Origin: Halalkalibacter akibai JCM 9157
GTDB lineage: Bacteria; Bacillota; Bacilli; Bacillales; Bacillaceae_D
Direction: 5' to 3'
NCBI RefSeq assembly: GCF_000513135.1
Contig: NZ_BAUV01000005.1
Coordinates: 109,130 to 173,129 of the forward strand
DNA: 64,000 nucleotides
The notes below the pieces were generated by a model, which did no database searches, was not told the origin of the DNA, and saw only the letters and a list, made by a program, of their open reading frames with translations. A program made the position numbers and the translations under genes. This document shows positions 1 through 8,656 of the stretch, piece after piece (the stretch's first letter is position 1; every line of letters starts with the position of its first letter).

Positions 1-4
1 ATTT

Positions 5-18
5 AATCGTATACGATT
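5..18. promoter_or_regulatory. palindrome upstream of ohr, candidate operator
   Basis: A perfect 14-bp palindrome, AATCGTATACGATT, lies about 50 bases upstream of the -35 box of the ohr promoter. A related half-site (ACGATTT) recurs near base 109. MarR-type regulators such as OhrR commonly control ohr genes through palindromes, but this sequence is not one I recognise as an OhrR box, so the regulator is unknown. Confidence 0.35.
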
Positions 19-67
19 TAAATAGGTTTTTCAAGGTTAAATTAAAGTAATTGAAGAGGAGAAAAAA

Positions 68-96
68 TTGACAGCGAAAATTATATCGCTTAAGAT
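68..96 (+). promoter_or_regulatory. sigma-A promoter of ohr
   Basis: A perfect TTGACA (68-73) is followed after exactly 17 bases by TAAGAT (91-96). It sits 50 bases upstream of the ohr start codon, and the ribosome site AAAGGGG lies between. Confidence 0.7.
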
Positions 97-145
97 TAAG
101 ACGTGCACGATTTAATTTTAATTTTGCAAAAAAGGGGAATGTAAA

Positions 146-565
146 ATGACAGTATTATACAAAGCAAGTGCAACTGCAGTGGGTGGTAGACAGGGGAGAG
201 TCGTTTCTTCAGACAATGTGCTAGATTTAGATTTGAAAACGCCAAAGGAGCTAGGTGGACCAGGCGGATATGGAACAAACCCTGAACAATTATTTGCAGC
301 TGGTTACTCGGCTTGTTTTGATTCAGCTTTAAATCTTATCATTCGTACCCAAAAGGTAAAAGGTGTGACAGCAACTGCCGTAACAGCTACTGTTTCAATT
401 TTGAAAGGTGCAGACAATGGTTTTAAACTTGCAGTTGAGCTTGAAGTGGAAATAGAGGGGGCAACAAAAGAAGTTGCTTATCAACTTGTGGAAGCAGCTC
501 ATCAAGTATGTCCATACTCAAATGCAACTAGAGGGAATATTGAAGTGAGTTTTAAAATTGTATAA
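146..565 (+). CDS. ohr: organic hydroperoxide resistance protein (Ohr/OsmC family)
   Basis: Thiol-dependent peroxidase that reduces organic hydroperoxides in the cytoplasm. The 139-residue length is normal for Ohr. The two redox cysteines are both present: Cys57 in AAGYSACFDSAL and Cys122 in VCPYSNATRGN, the classic Ohr pair. The N-terminal part carries the family sequence around GGPGGYGTNPEQLF. The ATG is preceded by AAAGGGG at a suitable distance and by a strong sigma-A promoter. It appears monocistronic. Assignment as Ohr rather than OsmC rests on the VCPYS motif and length. Confidence 0.93.
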   Translation: MTVLYKASATAVGGRQGRVVSSDNVLDLDLKTPKELGGPGGYGTNPEQLFAAGYSACFDSALNLIIRTQKVKGVTATAVTATVSILKGADNGFKLAVELEVEIEGATKEVAYQLVEAAHQVCPYSNATRGNIEVSFKIV

Positions 566-926
566 GATTATAAGTGAGTTTACGATATCTAATGAGCGGA
601 CAAGAGAGCTCTTATTTACTTAAGATAGGGTGATTTTATGCTGCAAGAGGACTGTAGAGCCTTTATTTAGCTGACCGGGTGTGAAATGGATGATATTTAT
701 AGAAGATAAGGCCCTGTGTGTCCGTGAACATACTAAAAAGTGTTTTTTCTTCCTATATAAGGCCCCTAGTGTCCGATAGCTAACCTTTTATTAACAAAAA
801 ACTCTGATTGAACAATATAGTTCAATCAGAGTTTTTTGTTTGGTTTAATTACCAGGCGGGGTTTTCTTGAGTTGTATATCTTCTATATAAAATTGCCTGC
901 GTATGCTTTTGATAAACATGTAAAAG
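566..926. other. intergenic, decayed sequence and terminator
   Basis: I see no gene here. There is a short repeated phrase (AAGGCCC...GTGTCCG near 707-722 and 762-776), then the hairpin terminator at 796-838, then unremarkable AT-rich DNA up to the first tRNA-Gln. Confidence 0.5.
796..838 (+). terminator. bidirectional terminator after ohr
   Basis: Long perfect stem (ACTCTGATTGAAC / GTTCAATCAGAGT) flanked by an A-run on the left and a T-run on the right, so it can work on both strands. Confidence 0.85.
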
Positions 927-998
927 CTGGGCTAGCAGGATTCGAACCTACGCATGACGGAGTCAAAGTCCGTTGCCTTACCGCTTGGCTATAGCCCA
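927..998 (-). tRNA. tRNA-Gln (anticodon TTG), copy 1
   Basis: Read on the minus strand this 72-nt sequence folds as a complete cloverleaf: acceptor TGGGCTA/TAGCCCA with a G discriminator, anticodon loop with TTG, and T-loop TTCGAAT. CCA is not encoded. A CATAAT -10-like box lies about 10 bases upstream (minus strand), within flanking DNA that is also conserved at the other copies. Confidence 0.95.
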
Positions 999-1079
999 AG
1001 AATATTTTTATTATGCCTGCTATTGAATAAATTATGCATATAGAATTTAATGTTGAGACAAGAATTTAGCACTTTAAAG

Positions 1080-1105
1080 CACCGGGGGTCAGACCCCTTT
1101 TTAAG
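1080..1105. repeat. short GGGGTCAGACCCC repeat
   Basis: Self-complementary GGGGTCAGACCCC follows the tRNA copy 1 promoter region. A degenerate version with the same left context (CTTTAA...CGGGGGTCAG) lies at 2403-2430 after tRNA copy 2, so the duplicated unit reaches beyond the tRNA. Confidence 0.5.
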
Positions 1106-1230
1106 ACCGCTTCTTATGCTTAAAATAGCTTCAATTGGAAATAATCTTAATTGTATCTTATCATGAAAGATATATGTTTAATAAGGTAGGAACAAGAATT
1201 ATATAGGCAATGATGGCGGGGAGTAGAATA

Positions 1231-2166
1231 GTGAAAAGATTAACTGTAGCAGATTTGGTAGATAAGTTTTCATTGAAAGTATTAACTGGCGAGGATCAGT
1301 TACATAAAACGATTACTCAATCACGAGCGCATCGTCCTGGTTTGGAGTTTGTCGGACATTTTGATTTTTTTCCGACAGAACGAGTTCAAATATTAGGTAG
1401 AAAAGAAATAAATTATTTACATAAGTTGACGAATGACGAACGTAGTGTTCGAATTGGAAATATTGTTCATTATCATCCACCATGTTTCATTGTAACAGCT
1501 GGTGAAGAAGGGCTTACGTATCTAACCCATTATTGTAAAGAAGAGGGGATCCCTTTATTAGTAGCAAACACAGTAGAGACAACATCAGAATTTGTCATTA
1601 TGTTGGATGCTTTTCTATTAAAAAATCTCGCACCAGAAATATCAATACATGGGGTTTGTCTGAATGTGTTTGGAGTTGGAATTTTGCTTCGTGGCCAATC
1701 TGGTGTTGGGAAAAGTGAAATTGCTCATACTTTAATAGGTCGTGGACATCGCCTAGTGTCTGATGATCTCGTCGTTTTAAAGAAGCTGAGCCCACGAACT
1801 TTACTAGGTACCCATGATGAAAAGACAAAGGAATTTTTGGCACTTCGTAGCATTGGTTTATTAAATGTCGTTCGTATGTATGGACGAAAAGTATTTCAAG
1901 ACGAAACAAGAATCTCATTAGACATTCATTTAACGAAGTGGCAAAAAGATGCATTAAATAATGAACTTGAACACGAACCCTCTTTTACCGAATACATGGG
2001 TGTAAAAGTTCCTTCTATTGAAATTCAACTTCAGCCTGGACGTGATGTAGCAGGTTTGATTGAAGCAGCGGCGAACAACTGGTATTTGAGACAATCAGGA
2101 TATAGCGCTGCTGAGGAATTCATGAGAAGAATCGAGGCGGATTTTGCCCGTAATGAAAATGAATGA
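1231..2166 (+). CDS. HPr kinase/phosphorylase paralogue
   Basis: Bifunctional kinase/phosphorylase family acting on Ser46 of HPr in carbon catabolite control. The GTG at 1231 is chosen because GGGGAG lies nine bases upstream and the product then aligns with the N-terminus of known HPr kinases (311 aa). An ATG at 1210 would add seven residues. The N-terminal domain is followed by the catalytic P-loop GQSGVGKSE (about 155-163), the preceding His in SIHGVCLNVFGVG (about 140) and HRLVSDD. The usual EIRGLGIINV signature is altered to ALRSIGLLNV. No lgt or other partners of the housekeeping hprK operon are nearby, so this is probably a second, divergent copy whose target may differ. Confidence 0.85.
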   Translation: MKRLTVADLVDKFSLKVLTGEDQLHKTITQSRAHRPGLEFVGHFDFFPTERVQILGRKEINYLHKLTNDERSVRIGNIVHYHPPCFIVTAGEEGLTYLTHYCKEEGIPLLVANTVETTSEFVIMLDAFLLKNLAPEISIHGVCLNVFGVGILLRGQSGVGKSEIAHTLIGRGHRLVSDDLVVLKKLSPRTLLGTHDEKTKEFLALRSIGLLNVVRMYGRKVFQDETRISLDIHLTKWQKDALNNELEHEPSFTEYMGVKVPSIEIQLQPGRDVAGLIEAAANNWYLRQSGYSAAEEFMRRIEADFARNENE

Positions 2167-2204
2167 ATTGCGCCAGAGGGACGGACATTAGAATAAAGTT
2201 GTCT

Positions 2205-2255
2205 AGACAAGAAGAAGAGAGCACTCCTGTTAACTCAGGGATGCTCTCTTTTCCA
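2205..2255 (+). terminator. terminator after the HPr kinase paralogue
   Basis: Stem GAGAGCA ... TGCTCTC around a GC-containing loop, followed by TTTTCC; it separates the gene from the convergent tRNA-Gln. Confidence 0.6.
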
Positions 2256-2266
2256 CTAGTTCTTAA

Positions 2267-2338
2267 CTGGGCTAGCAGGATTCGAACCTACGCATGACGG
2301 AGTCAAAGTCCGTTGCCTTACCGCTTGGCTATAGCCCA
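2267..2338 (-). tRNA. tRNA-Gln (anticodon TTG), copy 2
   Basis: 72-nt cloverleaf on the minus strand, identical in sequence to copy 1. The flank on its 5' side (AATATTTTTATTATG...ATTATGCAT on the plus strand) is also shared with copy 1. Confidence 0.95.
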
Positions 2339-2434
2339 TCAATATTTTTATTATGGCTGCTTTTAAATAAATTATGCATGGTTTTCGCACATGAATTTAG
2401 CGCTTTAACGCGTCGGGGGTCAGGCACCTAATTA

Positions 2435-3004
2435 TTACCCCTGAAAAGGCGACAGTCCTCGGTCCGCAAGCGTAATAATCAATTCAGCTATCTCTTTCGG
2501 TGATTCTTGTAATCCGTTTTTCAGCCAATGTTGAATCACATGAATACTGCCGTTTACAATGAACAAACTTAAATATTCAGCGTTAAACGAAAGATTATTC
2601 CTGTCTGTAATTAAAAAGTTTATCAAATGTCGATGGGCTAGCATCATGACTTTCTTTTGGAACTCAGGGTTGCCATGTTCGCTGAATAAGGTTTGCGAGC
2701 TTTCATTATTTTTTACTAGATACTCCAACAAGGTTTCTGTCATTTGAATGGCTTCTTCATTTTTTGTGTAGTTAAAGGAGGACAAGGTTTGGTTGAGGTC
2801 TTCAATGATGCCATCCTCGATCTGGTTAAGAAGGTCATATAAATCTGTGTAATGAGAATAGAATGTTGAGCGATTAATATCTGCTAATTCGCACACTTCT
2901 TTAATGGTAATCTTCGTTACTGGTTTTTCTTGCATAAGTTTCATGAAACTATCTTTTAGAGCAAGCCGTGTATATTTAATTCGTCTGTCTATTTTGGAAC
3001 TCAT
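2435..3004 (-). CDS. TetR/AcrR family transcriptional regulator
   Basis: 189-residue repressor. The N-terminal helix-turn-helix (about residues 20-55) contains TKITIKEVCELADINRSTFY, a typical TetR recognition helix ending in STFY. The C-terminal ligand/dimer domain resembles TetR_C_7-type regulators. It is divergent from the MMPL exporter operon and shares a 150-base control region with it. Family knowledge suggests it represses the exporter and itself; the inducer cannot be inferred. Confidence 0.88.
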   Translation of the reverse strand: MSSKIDRRIKYTRLALKDSFMKLMQEKPVTKITIKEVCELADINRSTFYSHYTDLYDLLNQIEDGIIEDLNQTLSSFNYTKNEEAIQMTETLLEYLVKNNESSQTLFSEHGNPEFQKKVMMLAHRHLINFLITDRNNLSFNAEYLSLFIVNGSIHVIQHWLKNGLQESPKEIAELIITLADRGLSPFQG

Positions 3005-3029
3005 GTAAAATCACCTCTATTTTTGACGA

Positions 3030-3079
3030 TTTGTTACAAAACCATCACATCGTATGCTAAGTGTTGGATATGTAACAAA
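3030..3079. promoter_or_regulatory. inverted half-sites between tetR and the exporter operon
   Basis: TTTGTTACA (3030-3038) and its exact reverse complement TGTAACAAA (3071-3079) lie 32 bases apart in the divergent control region. They could be two TetR half-sites or parts of two operators. Confidence 0.5.
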
Positions 3080-3160
3080 AGATATTGAACTGTTTGTTGA
3101 TTATCCTACACTGTGTCATTATACTTAGACATTAGTTATGATTCAAGGAGTTGTTCAGTC

Positions 3161-5218
3161 ATGCTAGACATCGCTTCAAAAATAATGAAATATAAAAAGT
3201 CAATTGTAGTTGTTTTTATGCTTTTAACTGTAGTTAGTGCAATTGCCCAGTTTTTTGTATCGGTTAACTACAATATGAGTGAATATATGCCAGAGAATAC
3301 CCCATCGACCAAAGCGGTTGAGGTGATGGAAGAAGAATTTGCTATCCCTCTATCGAATGCACAAGTGATGATTCGGAATGTGTCTGTACAAGAGGCGCTT
3401 GTGTATAAAGAAATGCTCGAGGAGCTAGACGGCGTAACAGACGTGGTCTGGCTCGATCAAGTGTTAGATTTGAAAACTCCTTTAGAGATGGCAGAAAAAG
3501 AGTTAGTTGAGAGTTACTATAAGGACAATAATGCCCTCTTTTCGTTGACCGTACGAGAAGGGGATGAAGTAGCGATTACAGGAGCTATTTATGAACTGAT
3601 CGGTGAGGAAAATGCACTGACAGGAGAAGCAGCCGATACAGCTGTTGCGCAAAGTATGGCTGCCAATGAAGCCATATATGCAGCTTTGTTATTAGTTCCG
3701 CTTATTATCATTATTCTAGTGATTTCTACGACTTCATGGGTTGAACCGCTATTTTTCCTTACAGCTATTGGAGTATCTGTTCTCATTAATTTAGGGACGA
3801 ATATTTTTATTGGCGAGATTTCTTTCGTAACGCAATCGGTTAGTCCTATTTTACAACTAGCGGTTTCGTTAGATTATGCGGTTTTCTTACTTCATAGTTT
3901 TGCCCACTACCGAGATAAAACGGCAAGTCCAGAAGAGGCGATGCAACTTGCGATCAAAAAATCGTTTCCTGCAATTGCAGCAAGTGCAGCAACGACTTTC
4001 TTCGGTTTCTTAGCACTTACGTTCATGCAGTTTGAAATTGGAGCTGATTTAGGAGTTAACTTAGTAAAAGGGATTGTCCTAAGTTTTATAAGTGTAATGG
4101 TGTTTTTACCAGCCTTAACGGTATTGTTTTATAAATGGATTGATAAAACACAGCACAAGCCTTTCGTGCCAAACACTTTTCCTATTGGTAAAGGTGTGAT
4201 GAAAGTACGAATCATTAGCATACTCGTTGTGTTAGTTTTGCTCGTACCTATTTTCTTAGCTCAACAAGAAACCGAATTTATATACGGAAGTGGGGAGCAC
4301 CCAGAGGCAACCCGTCTTGGCACTGACATTATTGCGATGGATGAGGTATTCGGTAAAACAAATCCAATTGTTTTACTTGTTCCAAAAGGGGATGTCGCTC
4401 GCGAAGTTAGAATGGAACAAGATTTAGAAGAAGTTCAGCACGTCACAAATGTTATTTCTTATAATCAAGCGGTTAGTCCGGCGATTCCACCAGAATATTT
4501 GGATCCGTCAATTACAGAGCAGTTTCATTCGGAGAATTACAGTCAAATCATCCTTTATACAGAGACAGATAACGAAGGAGATGTTGCCTTCCAAGTCGTT
4601 GAAACGGTTCGTGAAATAGCCGCATCTTATTACGGTGAAGAAGCACTGGCGCTCGGCGAAAGTGTCGCCTTGTATGATATGAAGACGACGATTACAAGAG
4701 ATAATGTAGTCGTGAACATTTTAACCATTGTAGCTATTGGAATGGTATTGGTTTTTACATTTAAATCAATTTCTCTTCCAGTTATTTTACTATTAACGAT
4801 CCAAGCAGCCGTATGGATCAATTTATCTATGCCTTATTTTACAGACACACCATTAGTCTTTGTTGGATATTTGGTCGTCAGTACCGTTCAGCTTGCAGCA
4901 ACAGTCGATTATGCGATCCTTTTAAGCGAAGATTATTTGGAGAATCGCAAAGAAATGCCTGCCAAGCAAGCGATTATGAAAACTTTAAATGAGAAGACAT
5001 TCTCGATTTCAATATCAGCAGCCATTTTATCGTGTGTCGGCTTTATTTTATGGATCACGTCTAGTAATCCGATTGTTGCATCAATTGGATTACTACTTGG
5101 AAGAGGGGCGTTACTCGCCTTTATCATGGTTCTATTCTTCCTGCCAGCAGTGCTTTTTGTGTTCGATAAAGTAATTGGAAAAACAACGGTAAAAGCAAAC
5201 TTCTTTAGGGAGGACTAA
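3161..5218 (+). CDS. MMPL/RND family membrane exporter
   Basis: Proton-driven transporter of the MMPL group. The start at 3161 has AAGGAG ten bases upstream; an in-frame GTG at 3113 lacks a ribosome site. The 685-residue protein has the duplicated layout: one membrane helix, an extracytoplasmic domain, five more helices, then the same again. The conserved helix-4 motifs are LDYAVFLLHSF in the first half and VDYAILLSEDY in the second. The next gene starts two bases after its stop. Substrate is unknown; with a TetR repressor alongside, efflux of a lipid or toxic compound is plausible. Similar to B. subtilis YdfJ/YdgH-type proteins. Confidence 0.88.
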   Translation: MLDIASKIMKYKKSIVVVFMLLTVVSAIAQFFVSVNYNMSEYMPENTPSTKAVEVMEEEFAIPLSNAQVMIRNVSVQEALVYKEMLEELDGVTDVVWLDQVLDLKTPLEMAEKELVESYYKDNNALFSLTVREGDEVAITGAIYELIGEENALTGEAADTAVAQSMAANEAIYAALLLVPLIIIILVISTTSWVEPLFFLTAIGVSVLINLGTNIFIGEISFVTQSVSPILQLAVSLDYAVFLLHSFAHYRDKTASPEEAMQLAIKKSFPAIAASAATTFFGFLALTFMQFEIGADLGVNLVKGIVLSFISVMVFLPALTVLFYKWIDKTQHKPFVPNTFPIGKGVMKVRIISILVVLVLLVPIFLAQQETEFIYGSGEHPEATRLGTDIIAMDEVFGKTNPIVLLVPKGDVAREVRMEQDLEEVQHVTNVISYNQAVSPAIPPEYLDPSITEQFHSENYSQIILYTETDNEGDVAFQVVETVREIAASYYGEEALALGESVALYDMKTTITRDNVVVNILTIVAIGMVLVFTFKSISLPVILLLTIQAAVWINLSMPYFTDTPLVFVGYLVVSTVQLAATVDYAILLSEDYLENRKEMPAKQAIMKTLNEKTFSISISAAILSCVGFILWITSSNPIVASIGLLLGRGALLAFIMVLFFLPAVLFVFDKVIGKTTVKANFFRED

Positions 5219-5220
5219 CA

Positions 5221-7008
5221 ATGAAAAAGAAAGTAACAAGCGTATTTTTAGCGACGCTCCTCGTCTTTCCTTATCAAATCGGAAACGCCAGCGTAAATGA
5301 GGAAGCTACGTCCAAAGATGAAGTTGTATATGGAAGTTTAAGTGCAAATGGGGCACTACATGAATTATATGTCGTGAATATGTTGGAAGTTGAGCAACCT
5401 GGGTCCATTATCGATTATGGAGAATATACGGAAGTTCGTAATTTAACGGACCTAACTGTCATTGAGCAGGATGGTGATGAGGTAAAGCTAGAGGCTTCAC
5501 CAGGTTGGTTCTATTATCAAGGGAACATGGCGGCTGACCGTGAATTGCCTTGGAATATTGAAATCTCTTACGTGCTTGACGGTCAAGAGATTCTACCAGA
5601 GGATTTAGCAGGGCAAGAGGGGCGTTTACTTTTAACGATCCATACATCAGAAAATGAACAAGTAGACTCGTTATTTTTTGAAAACTATACAATGCAAATC
5701 TCTCTTACTTTAAATACCGAGATTATCAGCAATATCCAAGCACCTGATGCTAACATTGCAAATGTCGGGAAAAAAAGACAGTTAACATATACCGTCATGC
5801 CGGATAGTGAGGGTGAAATCAGTTTTCTAGCTGATGTCGTTGATTTTGAAATGGAAGGAATCGACATCGCCGCTATTCCATTATCTATGGCTCTTGACCA
5901 CCTAGAAACAGATGAAATGACAGGTGAAATGCGAACTTTAAGTGACGCGATTCAAGAGATCAATAATGGTGTATCTGACTTAAACACAGGTGTCTCAGAA
6001 TTAAATAATGGTGTTCAAAGCTTGAATTCTGGCTCACGTCAATATCAAGCAGGAATGAATGAAATAAAAAATGCTTCTGCTGAAATCATTCAAGCTTCGC
6101 GTACAATTGACCAGTCACTTGGGATGTTACATCAGGGTCTTAATGGTTCATCAAGTGAAATGGATTTAGGTGATTTAGCGCAATTACCAGCTGGACTGTC
6201 GCAAATCGCAGGTGGCCTTAATGAGGTAGCGGGTGGTTTAACGAAATTAAATCAAAACTATTCGGTCGCGTTTTCCGCATTAAATGATACTATTAATAAA
6301 ATTCCAACTGCCACAGTGTCTGAAGAAGACATTCAGCAACTGTATGCAAGTGGAGCGAACCAAGAAACAATTGCTCGTTTAGTTGAAGTGTATGCGGCGG
6401 CACAAACGGCCAAAGGAACGTATGACAATGTTAAAGAAGCGTTTATGGCGGTAAGTGCAACGTTAGAAGGAACAAGCGATGCGGTCACAGAGATCAGCGG
6501 CCAATTAAGTTCAATGGCTAGTGGAATCTCTACCGCAATGGAAAATATGGACGGATTAGACGCATTAGCAGAGCTAGAAGCGGGAATAGGTCAACTAGCC
6601 AAAAACTATGGTCAGTTTCATAGTGGACTCATTTCGTACACAGATGGTGTTGGCCAGCTTGCAAACTCCTACGGTGAAATTGCCTCAGGGTTTGGAGAAG
6701 TCGCAAAAGGCACATCTGAGTTACGTAGCGGTGTTGGAGAGCTTAGGGATGGCACAGCCGAATTAGCTGATGCTACAAACGATTTACCAGAAAAAATGCA
6801 AGAAGAAATAGATGCCATGATGAACGAATTCGACAAATCCGATTTTGAACCTGTATCCTTTGTTTCCGCAAAAAATACGAATATCTCTTCTGTTCAATTT
6901 ATTCTCAAAACAGACTCGATTGAAGTCGAAGAAGAGGAAGAACAGGTTTTAGTTGAAGAAGAAGGCGAAATCAGTTTCTGGGAACGTCTCAAGAACTTGT
7001 TTCTATAA
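5221..7008 (+). CDS. secreted coiled-coil partner of the MMPL exporter
   Basis: 595-residue exported protein with a signal peptide at residues 1-24 ending near GNASV. The middle (about 235-560) is built of heptad-like repeats with Asn/Gly, such as DLNTGVSELNNGVQSLNSG and later ELRSGVGELRDGTAEL, the pattern seen in the extracellular part of YhgE/Pip proteins. Unlike YhgE it has no block of C-terminal membrane helices, only an amphipathic tail after an acidic EEEEE stretch. Translationally coupled to the exporter, so it probably acts as its extracytoplasmic partner. Confidence 0.75.
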   Translation: MKKKVTSVFLATLLVFPYQIGNASVNEEATSKDEVVYGSLSANGALHELYVVNMLEVEQPGSIIDYGEYTEVRNLTDLTVIEQDGDEVKLEASPGWFYYQGNMAADRELPWNIEISYVLDGQEILPEDLAGQEGRLLLTIHTSENEQVDSLFFENYTMQISLTLNTEIISNIQAPDANIANVGKKRQLTYTVMPDSEGEISFLADVVDFEMEGIDIAAIPLSMALDHLETDEMTGEMRTLSDAIQEINNGVSDLNTGVSELNNGVQSLNSGSRQYQAGMNEIKNASAEIIQASRTIDQSLGMLHQGLNGSSSEMDLGDLAQLPAGLSQIAGGLNEVAGGLTKLNQNYSVAFSALNDTINKIPTATVSEEDIQQLYASGANQETIARLVEVYAAAQTAKGTYDNVKEAFMAVSATLEGTSDAVTEISGQLSSMASGISTAMENMDGLDALAELEAGIGQLAKNYGQFHSGLISYTDGVGQLANSYGEIASGFGEVAKGTSELRSGVGELRDGTAELADATNDLPEKMQEEIDAMMNEFDKSDFEPVSFVSAKNTNISSVQFILKTDSIEVEEEEEQVLVEEEGEISFWERLKNLFL

Positions 7009-7029
7009 AAGCTAAATAGAGTTAAACAT

Positions 7030-7066
7030 GCAGTACCTGAATAGTATTTTCAGGTGCTGCTTTTTT
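7030..7066 (+). terminator. terminator of the exporter operon
   Basis: Stem GCAGTACCTGAA / TTCAGGTGCTGC with one mismatch, followed by TTTTTTG. Confidence 0.85.
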
Positions 7067-7156
7067 GATATATGAAAAGCTAGACACCGCATTTGAATGA
7101 AGTGATCTGAAAAGACACAAACTACAGGCATCTATACTCACAGGTTGGAGGACACG

Positions 7157-8110
7157 ATGAAACTCAGGTTTGGATACGTCTCAACAGCACTTTCTTTATG
7201 GGAAGCTTCGCCTTCTAGGACGTTAACGTTTACGAATTGGAAGAAACAAGATAAGGATAGTCGAAAGGAAAAGTTATACTACCTTACAGAACAAAATCTA
7301 CAAAATACCATTCGCATCCTACACTACAATATTGCTCATGGTATTGATGTTTATCGAATGTCTTCATCACTTGTACCACTTGCTACACATCCAGAGGCTA
7401 AATGGGATTATGTAACTCCTTTTAAACATCTATTTAAAGAAATTGGAGAGATGGTTCGAAAACACCATTTACGAGTAAGCTTCCACCCAAACCAATATAC
7501 ATTGTTCACAAGTCCGCAGGATCACATAACAGATAATGCGATCATTGATATGACCTATCACTATGACATGTTTAGGGCAATGGATTTACATAAAAATGGA
7601 TCCATGAATATCCATGTAGGTGGTGCTTACGGAAATAAGGAAGAGGCTATACGTAGGTTTAACCAAAATTTCCCGAAGCTTGATGAGGATATTCGCAGGC
7701 AAACGACACTTGAAAATGATGATAAAACTTACACAGCAGAAGAAACATTACGAGTGTGCGAACAGCACAATCTTGCCTTCGTTTTCGATTATCATCACCA
7801 CTGGGCCAACCCTGGAAATGAAACTGTTGAGGAGCTACTACCTCGAATTTTCGCCACTTGGGAAAGGACTGGGAAGCCACCAAAATTCCACTTGTCCTCT
7901 CCTAAATCAGAGAAATTACATCGAGCCCATGCTGATTATGTTGAATTGGAGTTTGCCATGCCGTTTATCAAAACATTAAAAGCATACGGGAAATCAGCAG
8001 ATATCATGGTCGAAGCGAAAGCGAAAGATAAAGCATCATTGAAATTAGTTGAAGAGCTAAGCAAAGTACGAGGATTTAAACGAATAACTGGTGGGGGGAT
8101 AGAGTTGTAA
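7157..8110 (+). CDS. uvsE: UV damage endonuclease (UvdE/UvsE)
   Basis: Metal-dependent TIM-barrel endonuclease that nicks DNA 5' of UV photoproducts. The ATG at 7157 follows TTGGAGG. Residues LRFGYVSTAL at the start, RMSSSLVPL, SFHPNQYTLFTS, NIHVGGAYGNKE, LENDDKTY and VFDYHHHW are the conserved metal-ligand segments of the family in order. The ~317-residue length fits Bacillus homologues. It is a single gene, followed by a terminator and a convergent tRNA. Confidence 0.93.
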   Translation: MKLRFGYVSTALSLWEASPSRTLTFTNWKKQDKDSRKEKLYYLTEQNLQNTIRILHYNIAHGIDVYRMSSSLVPLATHPEAKWDYVTPFKHLFKEIGEMVRKHHLRVSFHPNQYTLFTSPQDHITDNAIIDMTYHYDMFRAMDLHKNGSMNIHVGGAYGNKEEAIRRFNQNFPKLDEDIRRQTTLENDDKTYTAEETLRVCEQHNLAFVFDYHHHWANPGNETVEELLPRIFATWERTGKPPKFHLSSPKSEKLHRAHADYVELEFAMPFIKTLKAYGKSADIMVEAKAKDKASLKLVEELSKVRGFKRITGGGIEL

Positions 8111-8164
8111 GTGGAGTGAATGAGGTTAGGGTAAACAAATGAAAACAAATGAAAATAGAAATCA

Positions 8165-8207
8165 AAAAAGATCCTTGTCCTAAGCTAAATAGGAAAAGGA
8201 TCTTTTC
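8165..8207 (+). terminator. terminator after uvsE
   Basis: AAAAGATCCTT ... AAGGATCTTTT stem, able to act on both strands, between uvsE and the convergent tRNA-Gln copy 3. Confidence 0.75.
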
Positions 8208-8214
8208 ATGTAAA

Positions 8215-8286
8215 CTGGGCTAGCTGGATTCGAACCAACGCATGACGGAATCAAAATCCGTTGCCTTACCGCTTGGCGATAGCCCA
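8215..8286 (-). tRNA. tRNA-Gln (anticodon TTG), copy 3
   Basis: 72-nt cloverleaf on the minus strand. It differs from copies 1 and 2 at several positions that keep pairing (for example GGATT/AATCC in the anticodon stem and GTTGG/CCAGC in the T-stem), so it is a functional-looking diverged paralogue, not a recent duplicate. Confidence 0.93.
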
Positions 8287-8382
8287 ACAATATTTTTATT
8301 ATGGTTAACTGTTAGATTAATTATGCATTGAGATTTCTTTAGTTAAAATACACGTGAAAAATGAATATTTTGAAAAAATAGC

Positions 8383-8411
8383 TTGAAATTAAGTTGTGCA
8401 CTTGTTACTAT
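8383..8411 (+). promoter_or_regulatory. promoter of the SAM riboswitch transcript
   Basis: TTGAAA (8383-8388), 17-base spacer, TACTAT (8406-8411), about 45 bases upstream of the aptamer. Confidence 0.55.
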
Positions 8412-8453
8412 AAGAACCAATAAAGAAAAAATAAAAAATGAATAGCGATAAAC

Positions 8454-8572
8454 TTCTTATCCAGAGTGGTAGAGGGACAGGCCCGATGAAACCCGGCAAC
8501 CATCAAGTCAAACGTTGACTTGAACGGTGCTAATTCCTGCAAAGGTGTTTACCTTTGAAAGATGAGAGCGAC
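8454..8572 (+). promoter_or_regulatory. SAM-I (S-box) riboswitch
   Basis: Matches the S-box consensus in order: CTTATCCAGAGTGGTAGAGG, then GGCCCGATGAAACCCGGCAACC, a variable hairpin, GGTGCTAATTCCTGC, and GATGAGAG at the 3' side. Known S-box RNAs bind S-adenosylmethionine and terminate transcription when it is abundant. A terminator follows directly, and the only downstream gene is the MsrA-like one. Confidence 0.96.
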
Positions 8573-8585
8573 GTATGTCATATAC

Positions 8586-8616
8586 AAACCTCTCTTTAAA
8601 CAAAGAGAGGTTTTTT
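8586..8616 (+). terminator. riboswitch-controlled terminator
   Basis: AACCTCTCTTT AAAC AAAGAGAGG then T6, just after the S-box aptamer, as expected for an OFF-type expression platform. Confidence 0.9.
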
Positions 8617-8656
8617 AAATTGGATAGAAGGCTTATCGCTCAAAGGAGCGATTGAA

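Noticed and set aside
1598..1954. Long minus-strand frame inside the HPr kinase gene
   Set aside because: It is the antisense shadow of a clear family member, without ribosome site or recognisable domain.
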